NCBI RefSeq assembly: GCF_028640845.1
Contig: NC_080546.1
Location: forward strand, 76,812,697 to 76,876,696
Direction of reading: 5' to 3'
Source: Ahaetulla prasina
Lineage: Eukaryota; Chordata; Lepidosauria; Squamata; Colubridae
Length of the DNA: 64,000 bases
A program made the translations under genes and the position numbers. Every line of letters begins with the position of its first letter. Position 1 is the first letter of the stretch. Of the stretch, positions 21,209-32,440 are shown one piece after another. The notes under the pieces are model-generated. The model did no database searches. It was given only the letters and a program-made list of their open reading frames with translations, and had not been told where the DNA came from.

Positions 21209-21745
21209 TTATTTTATTTTTATTTTATTTTATTTTTCGCATTTTTATACCGCCCTATCTCCCTAGGGACTCAGGGCGGTTTACAGCCAGATAAAACATA
21301 CATTAAAAATACAAAATCAAACATCAATTAAAAAACTTATTAAATAAGGCCGAATATTTAAAAATAGCAATACAAATAATAAAACCCCATTAAAACCAAA
21401 TTCAGCATTTAAAATTCTAGTCCAGTCCTGCGCATATAAATAGATGTGTCTTAAGCTCGCGGCGAAAGGTTCGAAGGTCAGGAAGTTGGCAAAGTCCTGG
21501 GGGAAGTTCGTTCCAGAGGGTGGGAGCCCCCACAGAGAAGGCCCTTCCCCTGGGTGTCGCCAGTCGGCACTGCCTGGCCGACGGCACCCTGAGGAATCCC
21601 TCTCTGTGAGAGTGCATGGGTCGGTGAGAGGCATTCGGTGGCAGCAGACGGTCCCGTAAGTAACCCGGCCCTATGCCATGGAGCGCTTTGAAGATAGTTA
21701 CCAGAACCTTGAAGCGCACCCGGAAGGCCACAGTAATAAATACAT
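21209..21745 (-). pseudogene. L2-like LINE, C-terminal fragment and 3' UTR
   Basis: Minus strand from 21731: FRVRFKVLVTIFKALHGIGP, GYLRDRLLP, a shifted SHREG.LRVPSARQCRLA block, then RGRAFSVGAPTLWNELPPGL and FRRELKTHLF. This order (KAL.G..P.YL…RAFS..AP.LWN.LP…F…LKTHLF) is the C-terminus of L2-type LINEs. The 3' UTR ends in CGGTATAAAAATGCG and (AAAAT)n at 21209-21235. Relatively few disruptions. Confidence 0.8.
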
Positions 21746-21989
21746 TTCACTTAAATAGACATACGTAAATCTCAATACATTTTTATTATACATTTCAAGT
21801 CATTAAAATACCTTTGGAATCTTTCTGAGCGTAGAACTGTATTACCATGCTCCCCACTGTCTGTAGTTTTAATTGCACCTGTGACTATGAGGTTACTGTT
21901 TTTCCATGGAATCAATTCTCAGAAACCCTTAAGAAAGATAAGGTTGCAAAATTCTAATTGACAGCCCTGGGTTTCAGGAACAGAAAAAC

Positions 21990-22234
21990 CTCTGATGATC
22001 GCGTGGCTCAGCTGGGCATGTGGGGGGGAGGGGGGGGAGGGATTTTTGCTACAGTTCTCCAAACCACCCACCACCATCGCTACCGGATCAAGTGATCCGA
22101 TCTGAATCTGGAGCATTTCACCCCTGCCCCACCCCTTGTGGTGCAGGAGGCCGACTAGGCCATGCCCACCATGGCCACACCCACCCAGCAATCGGGCAGG
22201 GAACCCCTTGCTAAAAATTTTAAGCCCACCCCTG
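21990..22234. mobile_element. hAT-like repeat fragment, CAGGGGTGG family
   Basis: The right end TTTTAAGCCCACCCCTG (22218-22234) is a hAT-like terminal repeat; inside are GATCCGATCTGAATC, GGAGCATTTCACCCCTG and GGCCATGCCCACCATGGCC, shared with 25297 and 53300. A second copy of the CTAGTCGGC…GCACCACA part is at 55630 on the other strand. The left end and TSD were not found. Confidence 0.45.
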
Positions 22235-22312
22235 ATCAAGAGCCTTCCTGATCATGTTGAAAAGACTCCCAGAGGTTAGCTGGCTATATTCCTACATGCA
22301 ATGGAACTGGAG

Positions 22313-22470
22313 CAGAGGTGGGTTTCACTTAATTTTACCACCAGTTCACCGTGCACTGAAAATGTGAGCTGCTGTGCATGTGCACAGCTTAGAAAACGTG
22401 GCTAAATAGGATGGCATAGCACTGTGGTGGGTGGAGGGCTGGTGGGTATATAGGTCGCCCCTACCGGTTC
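22313..22470. mobile_element. Left part of a CAGAGGTGGG hAT-like MITE
   Basis: Starts CAGAGGTGGGTTTCACTT and continues with TTACCACCAGTTCACCGTGC and TAAATAGGATGGCATAGCAC, also found at 1926 and 47431. Its right end is replaced by the LTR that follows. Confidence 0.5.
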
Positions 22471-22984
22471 ACCCAAACTGGAGGCTGAGGTGAGGCCAGG
22501 GCCATCAGGGAGTGAGGTGCAGACTCCAGAGCCTCCAGAGACTGATAGTAGTGAGGCAGAGGAACAGGAGGAGCCTGTTCCTAATGCACACATGAGAAGA
22601 GCTGCCAGAAGGCAAGAGCAGCTCAAGCAAAAAGGACAACTCAGGAATAGGGCCAAGAGATGATTGGCTCCTCCCATAAGGCTTAAAACAGACCAGCAAC
22701 AGTGTTTGAGCTTTGCTGGAAAACAACATTGGTAGCTTTGTCTTCTACTTCATCTACGTCTTGCGTTTATTTTTGTGACTTCTGAACGTTTGCCAAGAAA
22801 GGCCTTTGGCAGTTTGCCTAATTGGACCAAGGTTTGCAATAGGACTGAGGAATTTGTGTTGGGAGGAATTTGTTTTAGTTTAGTTGAACTACGCTGGGAA
22901 TGAAGTAATTCTCAGCTGTTCGAATAAAGTTTGTTTTTTCACGGACTGAGTTTCCTACTACCTACTTGGGCCTGGGTCACAACA
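22471..22984 (+). mobile_element. LTR (plus strand), distant member of the TGTTGTG family
   Basis: Ends …GGGCCTGGGTCACAACA at 22984, with AATAAAGTTTG around 22923 and an AT-rich promoter region near 22685. Its U3 part encodes an acidic stretch (SSEAEEQEEPVPNAH) and an arginine-rich tail (RRAARRQEQLKQKG) followed by a stop, the same layout as at 6657 and 34976. The 5' boundary is unclear. Confidence 0.6.
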
Positions 22985-23574
22985 AATTCTTCCCATACAG
23001 GAGTATATCAGTCTAGCTGAATTCTTCCCTTAATGTGAGAAGTAATAAAATGTTTAGTCTGTTGTCCTTGAAATAGAATTCTGAATATTCTTGGGAAAAT
23101 GTAACCTAAGAGCAGTGCTTAATTATTCATACTGCTTCAAGGAGTTTTAGCTATTAATATTACCATCATCATCATTATTATCATCATCATTTTAATCAAG
23201 ATTGCTCCTTAATTCCCAGTGTTTGGAAGGACTCTCTTGCTCATATTTTAGATATAACTGAAAATATTAAAATGTAAACCCTGACTGATGTGAAACATTT
23301 CTGTTTTTCCTACTCTGCATGCATTTCAATATACTGCTAGGGGCACCATATTAATTGACAATAGGGACTACGATGATTCACTGCCAACTCAAAAAGTTAT
23401 TTTAATGATTTTTTTAAAAGCATAATCCTGTGCAATTAGATACACGCGCAATAGATTGTTTAAAAATAATATATTAATCTATCATTTATGAGAAGACTCA
23501 AATCTATAGACATTTCCCTGCAGATTTTTAAATAGCATATTTCTGAATGAATATTTGAATGAAAGACACACATC
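22985..23574. other. No recognisable feature
   Basis: AT-rich single-copy-looking sequence with a short ATC/ATT triplet run at 23162-23193. Confidence 0.4.
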
Positions 23575-23700
23575 AGTGATCAGCTGACCCATCCGTCCCC
23601 ATGGAATTTCATGCTGCGCTTCCAGCTTTGTGTCTGCGTTTATGAGGCGGATATTTGCATCACGCCACTTGATAAGTTAATTATGAACATATAAATTGGT
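23575..23700. promoter_or_regulatory. Possible conserved non-coding element
   Basis: A dense, higher-complexity stretch with an octamer ATTTGCAT (about 23652-23659), GATAAGTTAATTATG and other homeodomain-type words in an otherwise AT-rich region. Nothing identifies it as a repeat. Conservation is inferred from composition only. Confidence 0.25.
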
Positions 23701-23770
23701 GTCTAGTAAATGTTTCTGTGATAAACTCATGCCCTTTCTTTTATCTTTCTTTTGTCTGCATCATCAACAG

Positions 23771-23860
23771 GTTGATAAGAAAGGAGATCAATCAGATCCA
23801 AATGAAAATTGGAGAAAAAGCTTCCAGACAGTTTCTTTGAAGGAAAAATGTACGCATGTG
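23771..23860 (+). CDS. Candidate internal exon (30 codons); gene unknown
   Basis: A long pyrimidine tract (CCCTTTCTTTTATC… to 23755) ends in ATCAACAG at 23770, and GTGAGAAA at 23861 is a good donor. The 90 bases between are open in phase 0 and would encode VDKKGDQSDPNENWRK followed by SFQTVSLKEKCTHV. I do not recognise the protein; third positions are not G/C-biased, so this may be a chance pseudo-exon. Only comparison with a transcriptome or another squamate can decide. Confidence 0.22.
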
Positions 23861-23954
23861 GTGAGAAACATAGGAGGAAGATTAAGTATTAGATATGTGT
23901 GCTGCCTTGAGATATTTATAAAAACAAAAAGGCAGGATATAAATGAAATAAAAA

Positions 23955-24690
23955 CAAAAAGGCTTTAAGAGTTGTAAACTTAATCTTGCGTAGCTTCTTC
24001 TCCAGAAAGTAGTTACACTACTAACCAGAGCATATAAAACATCTGCTAGACCAATTCTTGAATACAGCTCACCTGTCTGGAACCCACACCTCATTTCTGA
24101 CATAAATACAATTAAGCGTGTCCAGAAATATTTTACAAGAAGAGTTCGCCACTCCTCTGATTACAACAAAATACCTTATGCCACCAGACTTGAAATCCTT
24201 AGAATTAGAAAATTTAGAACTCCGCCGCCTTCGACACGACCTGAGTTTAACTCATAGAATCATCTGTTACAATGTCCTTCCTGTTGAAGACTACTTCAGC
24301 TTCAGTCGCAACAATACACGAGCACACAATAGATTTAAACTTAATGTGAACCGCTCCAATCTTGATTGCAGAAAATATGACTTCAGTAACAGAGTTGTTA
24401 ATGCCTGGAATGTACTACCAGATTCTGTGGTCTCTTCCCAAAATCCCCAAAGCTTTAACCAAAGACTATCTACTATTGACCTCACCCCATTCCTAAGAGG
24501 TCTGTAAGGGACGTGCATAAGAGCACCAGCGTGCCTACCGTTCCTGTCCTAATGTTCCCTTTGATTGTATCAATTTCGTATAGTTATTACATACTTATGC
24601 TTATATATATATGCTTATATATCGTATAGTTATTTCATGCTTATGCTTATATATACTGTTGTGACAAATAAATAAATAAATAAATAAATA
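23955..24690 (+). pseudogene. CR1/Jockey-like LINE, C-terminus and 3' UTR (plus strand)
   Basis: From 23960 to 24506 the strand encodes, in two frames, the RT thumb (YKTSARPILEYSSPVWNPH-like), then RLRHDLSLTHRIICYNVLPV, AHNRFKLNVNRSNLDCRKYD, SNRVVNAWNVLPDSVVSS and a terminal LTPFLRGL-stop at 24505. The 3' UTR (GGGACGTGCATAAGAGCACC…) ends in (AAATA)n at 24663-24690. Confidence 0.85.
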
Positions 24691-25296
24691 ATTTAAAAAA
24701 TCATGTTTTTCCTATAACCACACTGCCTAGAAAGCTCCTATGCAAGTTATTTTACTCTACTTGCTCAGCAAAAATTAAGAAAAAGCAAATTAATTAAATC
24801 GATAAAATAATGTATAGTAAATAAAAGCTAAGTTGAAGTCGGGAAAATATCATTGTCTGAATTATTTGTATTTAAATCCCATACAAACATGGGAGTTAAC
24901 CTCCGATTAACTAACTTGGTCGCAACTAATTAAATTTTATAAAACATGCTTTTTCTACTACGGAGCACATTTTCTAATAGAAAACTGCCATATCAGAACC
25001 CTCTAAGATTAGTACTGGTGAAAGCAAAGGGACAACTATTTTTTTTTCCTTTTTGTTCGCTTAGTTATCGGTGTCAGCTATTTTAGATCCAACTTCAGAG
25101 CAGTCTACTTATTTTCCTGATTGAGAAATTGGAATGGAATGATTTTGGATGTAAAAAACTACGTTTTCTTCTGATGAACCCTGATGCATCCAAGCAGTTA
25201 TCTTTCTGGCCTATTACCCCGAGTATTGGAACATCGACAGCAAGGAAATAAAGTTGGATCGAGTTTTCCATTTGCACAGTTAAGATGGCCCTCATC
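24691..25296. other. No recognisable feature
   Basis: AT-rich, not assigned. Confidence 0.4.
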
Positions 25297-25746
25297 CAGT
25301 GGTGAAATCTAAAATTTGTTACTACCGGTTCTGTGGGCGTGACTTGATTGGGGGGTGGGAGTAATGTGACTGGATGGGCGTGGCCAACTTTTTTTTTTCT
25401 TACTTTTAAAAGCATTTTTTCTGCAACCTCTTTGGTTGAAGAGTTGTAAAAAAATGCTTTTAAAAGGCTCCTCTGATGATCCCAACTGAGTTGCCTGATC
25501 ATCAGAGGCTTTTCTTTTCTTTCAAAAGCATTTTTTTTCCTTTAAAAGAAAAAAATGCCTCTGACGATCAGGCAAGTCGGCCAAAGAAGTTGTAAAAAAA
25601 TGCTTTAAAAAACCCTCTGATGATCAGGCAACTCAGCTGGGATCGTCAGAGGAGCCTTTTAAAAGCATGTTTTCTACAACCTCTTCAGCCGAACCATCGC
25701 TACTGGATCAGGTGATCCGGTCCGAACCAGGAGCATTTCACCCCTG
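25297..25746. mobile_element. hAT-like MITE with perfect TSD and long internal hairpin
   Basis: Ends CAGTGGTGAAATCTAAAA and GGAGCATTTCACCCCTG; flanked by CCCTCATC at 25289-25296 and 25747-25754 (perfect 8 bp). Internal arms around 25430-25510 and 25610-25690 are imperfect inverted repeats (CTCCTCTGATGATCCCAAC against CTGGGATCGTCAGAGGAG), so the element can fold on itself. Confidence 0.9.
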
Positions 25747-25889
25747 CCCTCATCTTAGATCTCTCTCTCTGCCCAACCTTAAAAGGAAAATTTGCATTAT
25801 TTAAATTCTCCTTGGAACCTTGATTCAGTTTCTCCCAATGCCTGGGTATTAAATAATTATTAATTTAAACAATATTTTGCTTGGACAAA

Positions 25890-26110
25890 TGAGCAGCATG
25901 GTGACCTAGTGGTGAAGATGCTCACCTCCCATTGGGAAGGCTGAGAGCTCGATCCTACCAGCAATAGATGTTTCTCTCTCAAATGCAAAGAGAAAATATC
26001 TGCTGCAAACCCCACCTAGGCATCAGGAAGGGCATCTGGCCAGTAAATATTCGGCTCCACCAAGCCACCAAGACTCTATCCCAAATTAAGGGGTTTAGAT
26101 CCCTTTCAGC
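25890..26110 (+). mobile_element. tRNA-derived SINE (third family)
   Basis: tRNA-like head GTGACCTAGTGGTGAAGATG … GAGAGCTCGATCCTACC (A- and B-box-like), followed by CATCAGGAAGGGCATCTGGC, a word typical of RTE-tailed SINEs. A poly(A) tail is not obvious. Confidence 0.6.
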
Positions 26111-26839
26111 TTTGATAGAAAAACATTTTGGAGGAAGGGATTTCCAAAGGTATTTCCATATAAGAAAATCAACTAGAAACTGAATCAGTTTGAAATTCTA
26201 AAAAGTTAGCTTCTCTTTTTCAGAATTTTGCAAATCTCAAAGACTTGCAATAAATCTTTTGAATGAGCTACATTGGTGAAATTTTACTGCCAGGAAATTC
26301 CACTTGCCAGGAATCAGTCAATAGCCCAGGAATGACTTTTGAGGGCTTTATGTAAAATGAATGTCTATGGTTCAAAGATATTTTTATCACAGCCCAAATA
26401 ATTAAAGATAGTATACAAATTTGCTTTCTACTGTTTAAAAGGTGATGATAATCCCAGTAAAATACATGGAAAAACAAAATTATTCTAGCATTAAAATTCT
26501 CTCTCTTCTTTAACATTACATTTTCATGTGAAGGTCTTTCCCAATCCTTGTTATAAAAGAAGGAATATATATCATGCAATATACTAAAAAAAAAAAACAA
26601 CCATGCAAATCAATGGTCTATTTGTAGGCAATGCTTCATTACATTTCAGTGCTATGGAAGTAAGCCTCAAGTTGATGCATTTTCCTATTTTAGTTTCAAA
26701 TTCAAGTACTGTTTCCATATCGATAAAGATAATTAAAATCAAAGACTGAATACAGCTAAAAATTTCCTTTCTACTGCCTTTTCTCCTTTTCAGTCTTTCC
26801 AAAGCCTGATTCAGTAGTAGCTGGCTTAAAGCACCTGGC

Positions 26840-27860
26840 TCAATAGTAGCAACTGTGACAGAGGTCTAGGTATCCTAGTGGACAAGCACTTAAGTATGAG
26901 CCAACAATATGCTGCAGCTGCCAAATTAGCTAATGCAGGCCTAGACTGGAGCAACAAAGCCATAATTTCTAGATCGCATGAAGTGATAGTACTGCTTTAT
27001 AGTGCACTGGTGAGACCACATTTGGAATACTGTGTCCAATTCTGCTTACCACAGTATAAAAAAGATGTTGAGATCCTAGAAAAAGTTCAGAGAAGGGCAA
27101 CAAAGACTAACCATATGATGAGCAATTGAGGGAATTAGGTATGTCTAGTCCAGTGCTTCTCAATTATTTTCTGTCATGCCCCCCTAGGAAGAAGAAAACA
27201 TTTTTCGCGCGCCCCGCGCGACAGTAAATAGTATCATTATTAAAAAAACAGGCGCACATCCGTCAGGCAACAAAGTAAGTGTGGACGGACGTCCCACACT
27301 AAAGATGGCTCCGACAGGCTCGTGTCACAAGGGTTTTGGACAGCCAATCAGATGCTCCCGTTGTTCTCTGATTGGATACAGAGACATAAACACGGGGCTT
27401 AGCTTGTTATGACAGTGTTTGCCGAGGTCAAATGCGCCCCCCTTTACGGAGCCTCGCGCCCCCCCTGGGGGGCGCGCCCCACTATTTGAGAAGCACTGGT
27501 CTAGTCTAATGAAGAGAAGGACCATGGGTGATATGATAGTAGCCTTTCAGTACTAGAGGGGTTGTCACAGAGAAGAGGAAGTCAACTTATTCTCCAAAGC
27601 ACCCAAGACAGGACAAGAAATAACATGGAGAAGATCATTCCAGAGAAATACAACTGGGAACTAAGCAGAAATGTCCTGACAGTGAGAACAATGAATCAGT
27701 GGAACGGCTTGCCTCTGAAAGTTGTGGGTGCTTCATTACTAGAAGGTTTCAAGAAGAAACTGGACAGCCATTTGTCCGGAATGATATAGGATCTCCTACC
27801 ATGGGCAGGGAGTTGGACTAAAGATCTTCAACTCCCTTCCAAACCTATTATTCTATATTC
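26840..27860 (+). pseudogene. CR1 LINE C-terminus and 3' UTR, interrupted by a hAT element
   Basis: Left part 26840-27150 encodes VSWDKHL-like start, YSALVRPHLEYCVQFCLPQY and EKVQRRATK; right part 27507-27790 encodes FSKAPKTGQ-like, WELSRNVLTVRTMNQWNGLP and GFKKKLDSHLSGM, then a 3' UTR (CTCCTACCATGGGCAGGGAG, GGACTAAAGATC) ending with TATTATTCTATATTCT. These blocks in this order mark chicken-type CR1. Frameshifts are present. Confidence 0.8.
27151..27498. mobile_element. GC-rich hAT-like non-autonomous element with perfect TSD
   Basis: Terminal repeats CAGTGCTTCTCAA and TTGAGAAGCACTG; perfect 8-bp TSD GTCTAGTC at 27143-27150 and 27499-27506, located within the CR1. It is CpG-rich (TTCGCGCGCCCCGCGCGAC near 27206) and carries inverted GC blocks (CCCCCCTGGGGGGCG at 27462), unlike its AT-rich surroundings. 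Confidence 0.92.
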
Positions 27861-28083
27861 TAAAGCAGCTTGAAATTAACATGCAATCTTCACTTGATCT
27901 AGGAAATGTACTAAGATCACCTATTCACTAGATTGTGTTCCTTCAGCTGATCAGTAGGAAAAATGAAAAAGAAATCATTTTGATCCTAAGATACCAAAGG
28001 ATCCTCCCCCAACAAATCCTATTGCTCATTTGTCCTGCTACAGAAAACAAATTTATGTCAGCTTCATATTCTTCCATCTTTAC

Positions 28084-28368
28084 CAGGGATGAAATCCAGT
28101 AGGTTCTGACAGGTTCTGGAGAACTGGTAGTGGAAATTTTGAGTAGTTCAGAGAACTGGCAAATACCACCTCTAGTTGGCTCCAGATTCGAGTGGGAATG
28201 GAGATTTTGCAATATCTTTCCCCCAGGAATGGGGAGGGAATGGGGATTTTGCAGTAGCCTACCCCTGGAGTGGGGTGGGAATGGAGATTCTGCAGTATCC
28301 TTCCCCTGCCATGCCCACCAAGCCATGCCCACAGAACCAGTAGAAAAAAAAATTGGATTTCACCACTG
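28084..28368. mobile_element. hAT-like MITE with perfect TSD
   Basis: Ends CAGGGATGAAATCCAG and GGATTTCACCACTG; flanked by ATCTTTAC at 28076-28083 and 28369-28376. Contains three imperfect repeats of a unit with GGAATGGAGATTTTGCAATA-like sequence. Confidence 0.9.
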
Positions 28369-30529
28369 ATCTTTACTACATTTAAAAGTATATTAAGATG
28401 TAACAACACTGTATTAGCAGTTTTGCAACTAGGGACTTTTCTATTATTATCTTCTAAACAAGATTAAAAGAGAAAGAAGGGAGTAAATGCAAGTAGCTTC
28501 AGGAATTCAGAAGCTACCAATGCAAGTAGCTTCAGGAATTCTATCTGAATATGGGAATAGCTGGCTTTATTTGCAGATTATTTCCATGGTGTATATACAA
28601 CAAAACCCAAGGAAAATAAGAAGGGATGAGTAGCGCTAAACAGATTAGTTGTTATCTGATTTGTTTTTAAAGTACTGCCTTGAACCGGAATTTGAACCAA
28701 GACTTAGAACATGGAGAAAGGCAAGATTTCCTTCCAATGGTAGAACAGAGCTTATAAAAATTCCACAGCTACATAATAATGTCTTTGTCCCAGTTTTCAG
28801 TAATCCAGGACCAAAGCAAACAGCTATCAAGCCTTGGGGAAATCAGGAGATTCAGGCAGTTCAGTTGAGTTTAAAGATTTATTGTAAACTTAAATTCTCT
28901 ACAAGAATCTGAACTACTAACAGTCAAAGGAAATGAGCAGGAGATAAGATAGGCATTCAAGGAGGGCTGGACTTAGATTTCTTATGAGCGCACAGGGACT
29001 CATGACTTATGACATGTTTGACTTGTCCCTCGGGCTCAGCCTGGTCATCTTTTACAGCAGCCCAACATCATCTAAGTAGTTAGAACTAGAGCTATTTTTA
29101 AAGTTCTTGTGCAGAGATGCTCTAAATATTATTATGAACAATGTAGGAAATCCGGATAATTAAACTGATAGCTCATTGACAAGCTAACATCATAACCACT
29201 GTTTTCTTTTGTATTTCAATAAGGAGCTTTGGATCTTCCAAATATTGTTGAATTATAGTTCTCAGGGGTCATAATTTATATGTCATATTGCTATGAGAGA
29301 TTGGAATTGCACAATAACAACTGGAGCGTTGGTAGTTCATCATCGTAATCTAAGCATATAATCTTATTTGATATAGCAAAATATCACCAACTATATGTTG
29401 TACCATTGGAAAAAACACAGCTGATATGTTTCCTCAACCCATTATTTCCACCTGCAGTCCAAGGCATTAGTCTTTTTCTATAAAACCTAAAGTGTTTAGG
29501 AGCCAGGATATCAAAAACAAGGCATTCTCAACTTGAATGTATAAAATACTATAATCCCTGCAGAACAAAAAGAGGGAAGGGAATGAGAGCAAAGATGTAA
29601 AAAAGAATGGAAATATTGTCTCAACCTGCACAGTTTATTTTCCCAGATTTTGAAATTGTATGCCAAGTGATCCTGGCTTGATTACTCATAAATGTGAACA
29701 TGAGACAATGCTGTTCCTCATGAAGGATCACTATATTCTGGGCAACCTTTTCAAGAGACCATCTTCTGTTCCAAGCATCAATAGGATTTGGTACATTAAC
29801 TGCCATAGTCCATGCCTGTTCTAAATGCTGGAAGCCAGAGCCCACAAATAACATACTTAAAAGAGATACCATAAACTCTGCTTTCTCTTCAGATCATATA
29901 AATCTTTCACATAAACATCTTTAAATCAAAGTCTGATAGATTGAATTGCGTGACATATGTTTCCCTTTTTAAATGAAATGCCTAACACTAACTTGAGTAG
30001 TATTGACCTGGTTTTATGATAATGCTTTATAAGATGAACTGAAATAGCTTCAACATTTTTCAAATTCAGGAAATAGCATATTTTGACAACTTTTATTTTT
30101 ATTTTTATGTTAACCATTTTGATAACTTATGGATACAAAAGCAGAGCTCTTTCTAAAAAAAAAACCTAAAAGGAAATTTATGTATAGACAACAGATGAAC
30201 ATCAAACAGATATACATTGCCTCCAACTATTTTTCTGGAATATTAAATAGGAATTATTAAAGTTTGGGGAACAGCTACCCATATATAAGTTAAAACGGCC
30301 TACAGTAGCACGCATCACAAGGCATTTAATATAGTTCTAATATTTATACTTTTGTTTGGATGCATATTAAATAAGGTAATGAAAGATATATTTGGGTCAG
30401 TCAGAATGTTCTGGTGACAGATAAGTTCCCTCAGGATGGGTTCCAGCATGAGTTCGAAAGCTCAGAAGAGAAAACATCTGGTCCTGGGGACTGACCCAAT
30501 TTGGATCCTGAAACATCCTGGGACACATA
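28369..30529. other. Mostly single-copy-looking sequence
   Basis: No gene recognised. A 19-bp word GCAAGTAGCTTCAGGAATT is directly repeated at 28489 and 28523. The part 28640-29090 has a minus-strand AATAAATC and might be an old LTR, but no ends were found. Confidence 0.4.
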
Positions 30530-31028
30530 TCGTATTTTTTGGAGTATAAGACATCAGAGTATAAGACACATCTTAGTTTTTGGGAGGAAAATAGGAAAAA
30601 TATTTCTGCCTACCAGGTATTCATCTGGCTAGCATCCTTAGTCTGGTCAGCTTCAGCACATTAGTTAGCTGGTTTTGAGCATGCACACTCTTTTTATCCC
30701 CCTGGTTGGGGATAAAAAAAAAACAGCTTCTAAAGCACAGCTGATCTTCAGAGAGAGAAGCAACGAGAAAAGCAGGTGAAGCGCGGAAGATCGCTTTGTT
30801 CGTTAGTGTCTTAGGGCTGAAAAACAGCTTCTAAAGCACAGCTGATCGTCAGAGGGAGCAGTAATGAGAAAAGCAGGCTAAGCATGAAAGATCATTTCAC
30901 TCGTTAGTGCCTCGTTAGGACTGAAAAAAACGCTTCAAAAAAGCTATATTCAAAGTATAAGATGCACCCAAATTTTCAGCCTCTTTTGGGAGGGGGGGGA
31001 AGTGTGTCTTATATTCTGAAAAATATGG
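30530..31028. mobile_element. MITE with TA-type flanks and internal tandem duplication
   Basis: Ends CGTATTTTTTGGAGTATAAG and the complement of CTTATATTCTGAAAAATATG are imperfect terminal inverted repeats; the flanking dinucleotide TA is found on both sides, as for Tc1/mariner-type elements. A unit of about 110 bp (ACAGCTTCTAAAGCACAGCT…) is present twice, at about 30722 and 30823. Confidence 0.65.
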
Positions 31029-31148
31029 TATATTTGCCTTCATTCATGAAAGACAACTAAGAGCATGATATATTAAATAGTAAATCAAGTATTTCCGCCA
31101 TCTATATGCTACAACAGAATATTAAATTAACTTGTATATAGTAGAGAG

Positions 31149-31511
31149 CAGTGGTGGGATCCAGCCAGTTCACACCTATTCGGGAGAACCGGTTGTTAAC
31201 TTTCTAAGCAGTTCGGAGACCCGGTTGTTGGAAGAAATCTTACTTTGTTTTTTTTCCACTTTACAGGGCTAATCCTGTAAGGAAGGCAGGAAGGAAACAT
31301 TCTGGTGGTGTTTCTACCCTAATCTTTATTGCCCTGCTTACAGAAACTGCCTCTCTGATTAACCCTTATTACATTGTACCAGCTAAGGCAAACCACCCAT
31401 TGATGTGCATGATGGCCACGCCCACCCAGTCACATGACCACCGAGCCACACCTACCCAGCCGGTCATTAGCGTAGAGAACCGGTTGTTAAATTATTTGAA
31501 TCCCACCACTG
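31149..31511. mobile_element. hAT-like MITE, long form of the 137-bp family
   Basis: Ends CAGTGGTGGGATCCAGCC and TTGAATCCCACCACTG; TSD GTAGAGAG/GTAGAGGG (7 of 8). Its two ends are nearly the same as the whole of the 137-bp copies at 47811, 49670 and 57613, and its middle about 230 bp is missing from those, so they look like internal-deletion derivatives. Confidence 0.9.
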
Positions 31512-31885
31512 GTAGAGGGGTTAATGTGAATAGTAATAAAAAATAAAATAATGAAATTATTGACATATATCACGGTGTGTTGGCATATAGGTATTTACTG
31601 TATGTACATATGTATTCATGTGTAAGGGCAATAATTAGAAATGTGAGCATTTTATATTTTACCTTTAGGCTGCAAATCTTGTTTATGTTCTTAAGTCCAA
31701 GCAGACAATTTGCTAAACTTCAAACCTCATCAGTCCTAAACAAGATGATTAAATGAAGTCTATGCATTTGCCAACTCGTGTTTTAACCAAAAGATAATTT
31801 TCATGCTAGTGTTTTCTCTGTTGAATGCCAGTTAAGACTTTTCTCATATTGTATTCACGCATTCATTGGTATAAGAAAGAAGGAA
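31512..31885. other. No recognisable feature
   Basis: AT-rich, not assigned. Confidence 0.4.
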
Positions 31886-32440
31886 GAAATCAGAATCAGA
31901 ATAGAGTTGGAAGGGGCCTTGGAGGTCTTCTATTCCAGCTCCCAGCTCAAGCTCCTATACCATTTCAGACAAGCGACTGTCCTGTATCTTCTTAAAAACC
32001 TCCAGTGAGGTTCCAACCCACAACTTCTGAAGGCAGGCTGTTCCAGTGGTTAATTGTCCTCACTGTAAGGAAGTTTCTCCTCAATTCCAGGTTGCTTCAC
32101 TCCTTGATTAGTTTCCATCCATTGTTTCTTGTCCTGCCTTCTGGTGCTTTGGAAAGTAGGTTGAGCCCCTCTTCTTTGTGGCAGCCCCTCAAATACTGGA
32201 ATACTGCTATCCTGTCCCCCCTAGTCTTTCTTTTTTCTAGACTAGTCAAAACTCAAATCCTGCAACCTTTTTTCATAAGTTTGGATCTCCATGTCTTCAA
32301 TCATCTTAGTTGCCCTTCTTTGCACTGTTCAATTCATATCTTCTCTTCTTGCCTGGACTTCCATTGTTTTATTACAATTTCTCTGATCAGATTGTACAGT
32401 ATGGTTACATAAAACCTACAGCTATACTATAAATCAGACC
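31886..32440 (-). pseudogene. CR1 LINE fragment (minus strand)
   Basis: On the minus strand the 3' end GAGTTGGAAGGGGCC complement and upstream coding words (TTAGGAGGAAGTTCCTTACA-like frames, VRTI.HWNSLPSEV-type region) mark the CR1 C-terminus and 3' UTR. Heavily mutated. The characteristic words GGAAGTTTCTCCTCAATTCC and CTTGTCCTGCCTTCTGGTGC are shared with CR1 copies in sauropsids. Confidence 0.7.

Noticed and set aside
21040..21294. 84-codon plus-strand frame near the L2 end
   Set aside because: Runs into the L2 tail; no acceptor/donor signals and no recognisable family.
28640..29090. Old LTR or ERV fragment
   Set aside because: A minus-strand AATAAA-like signal is present, but no TG/CA ends, TSD, primer site or second copy was found.
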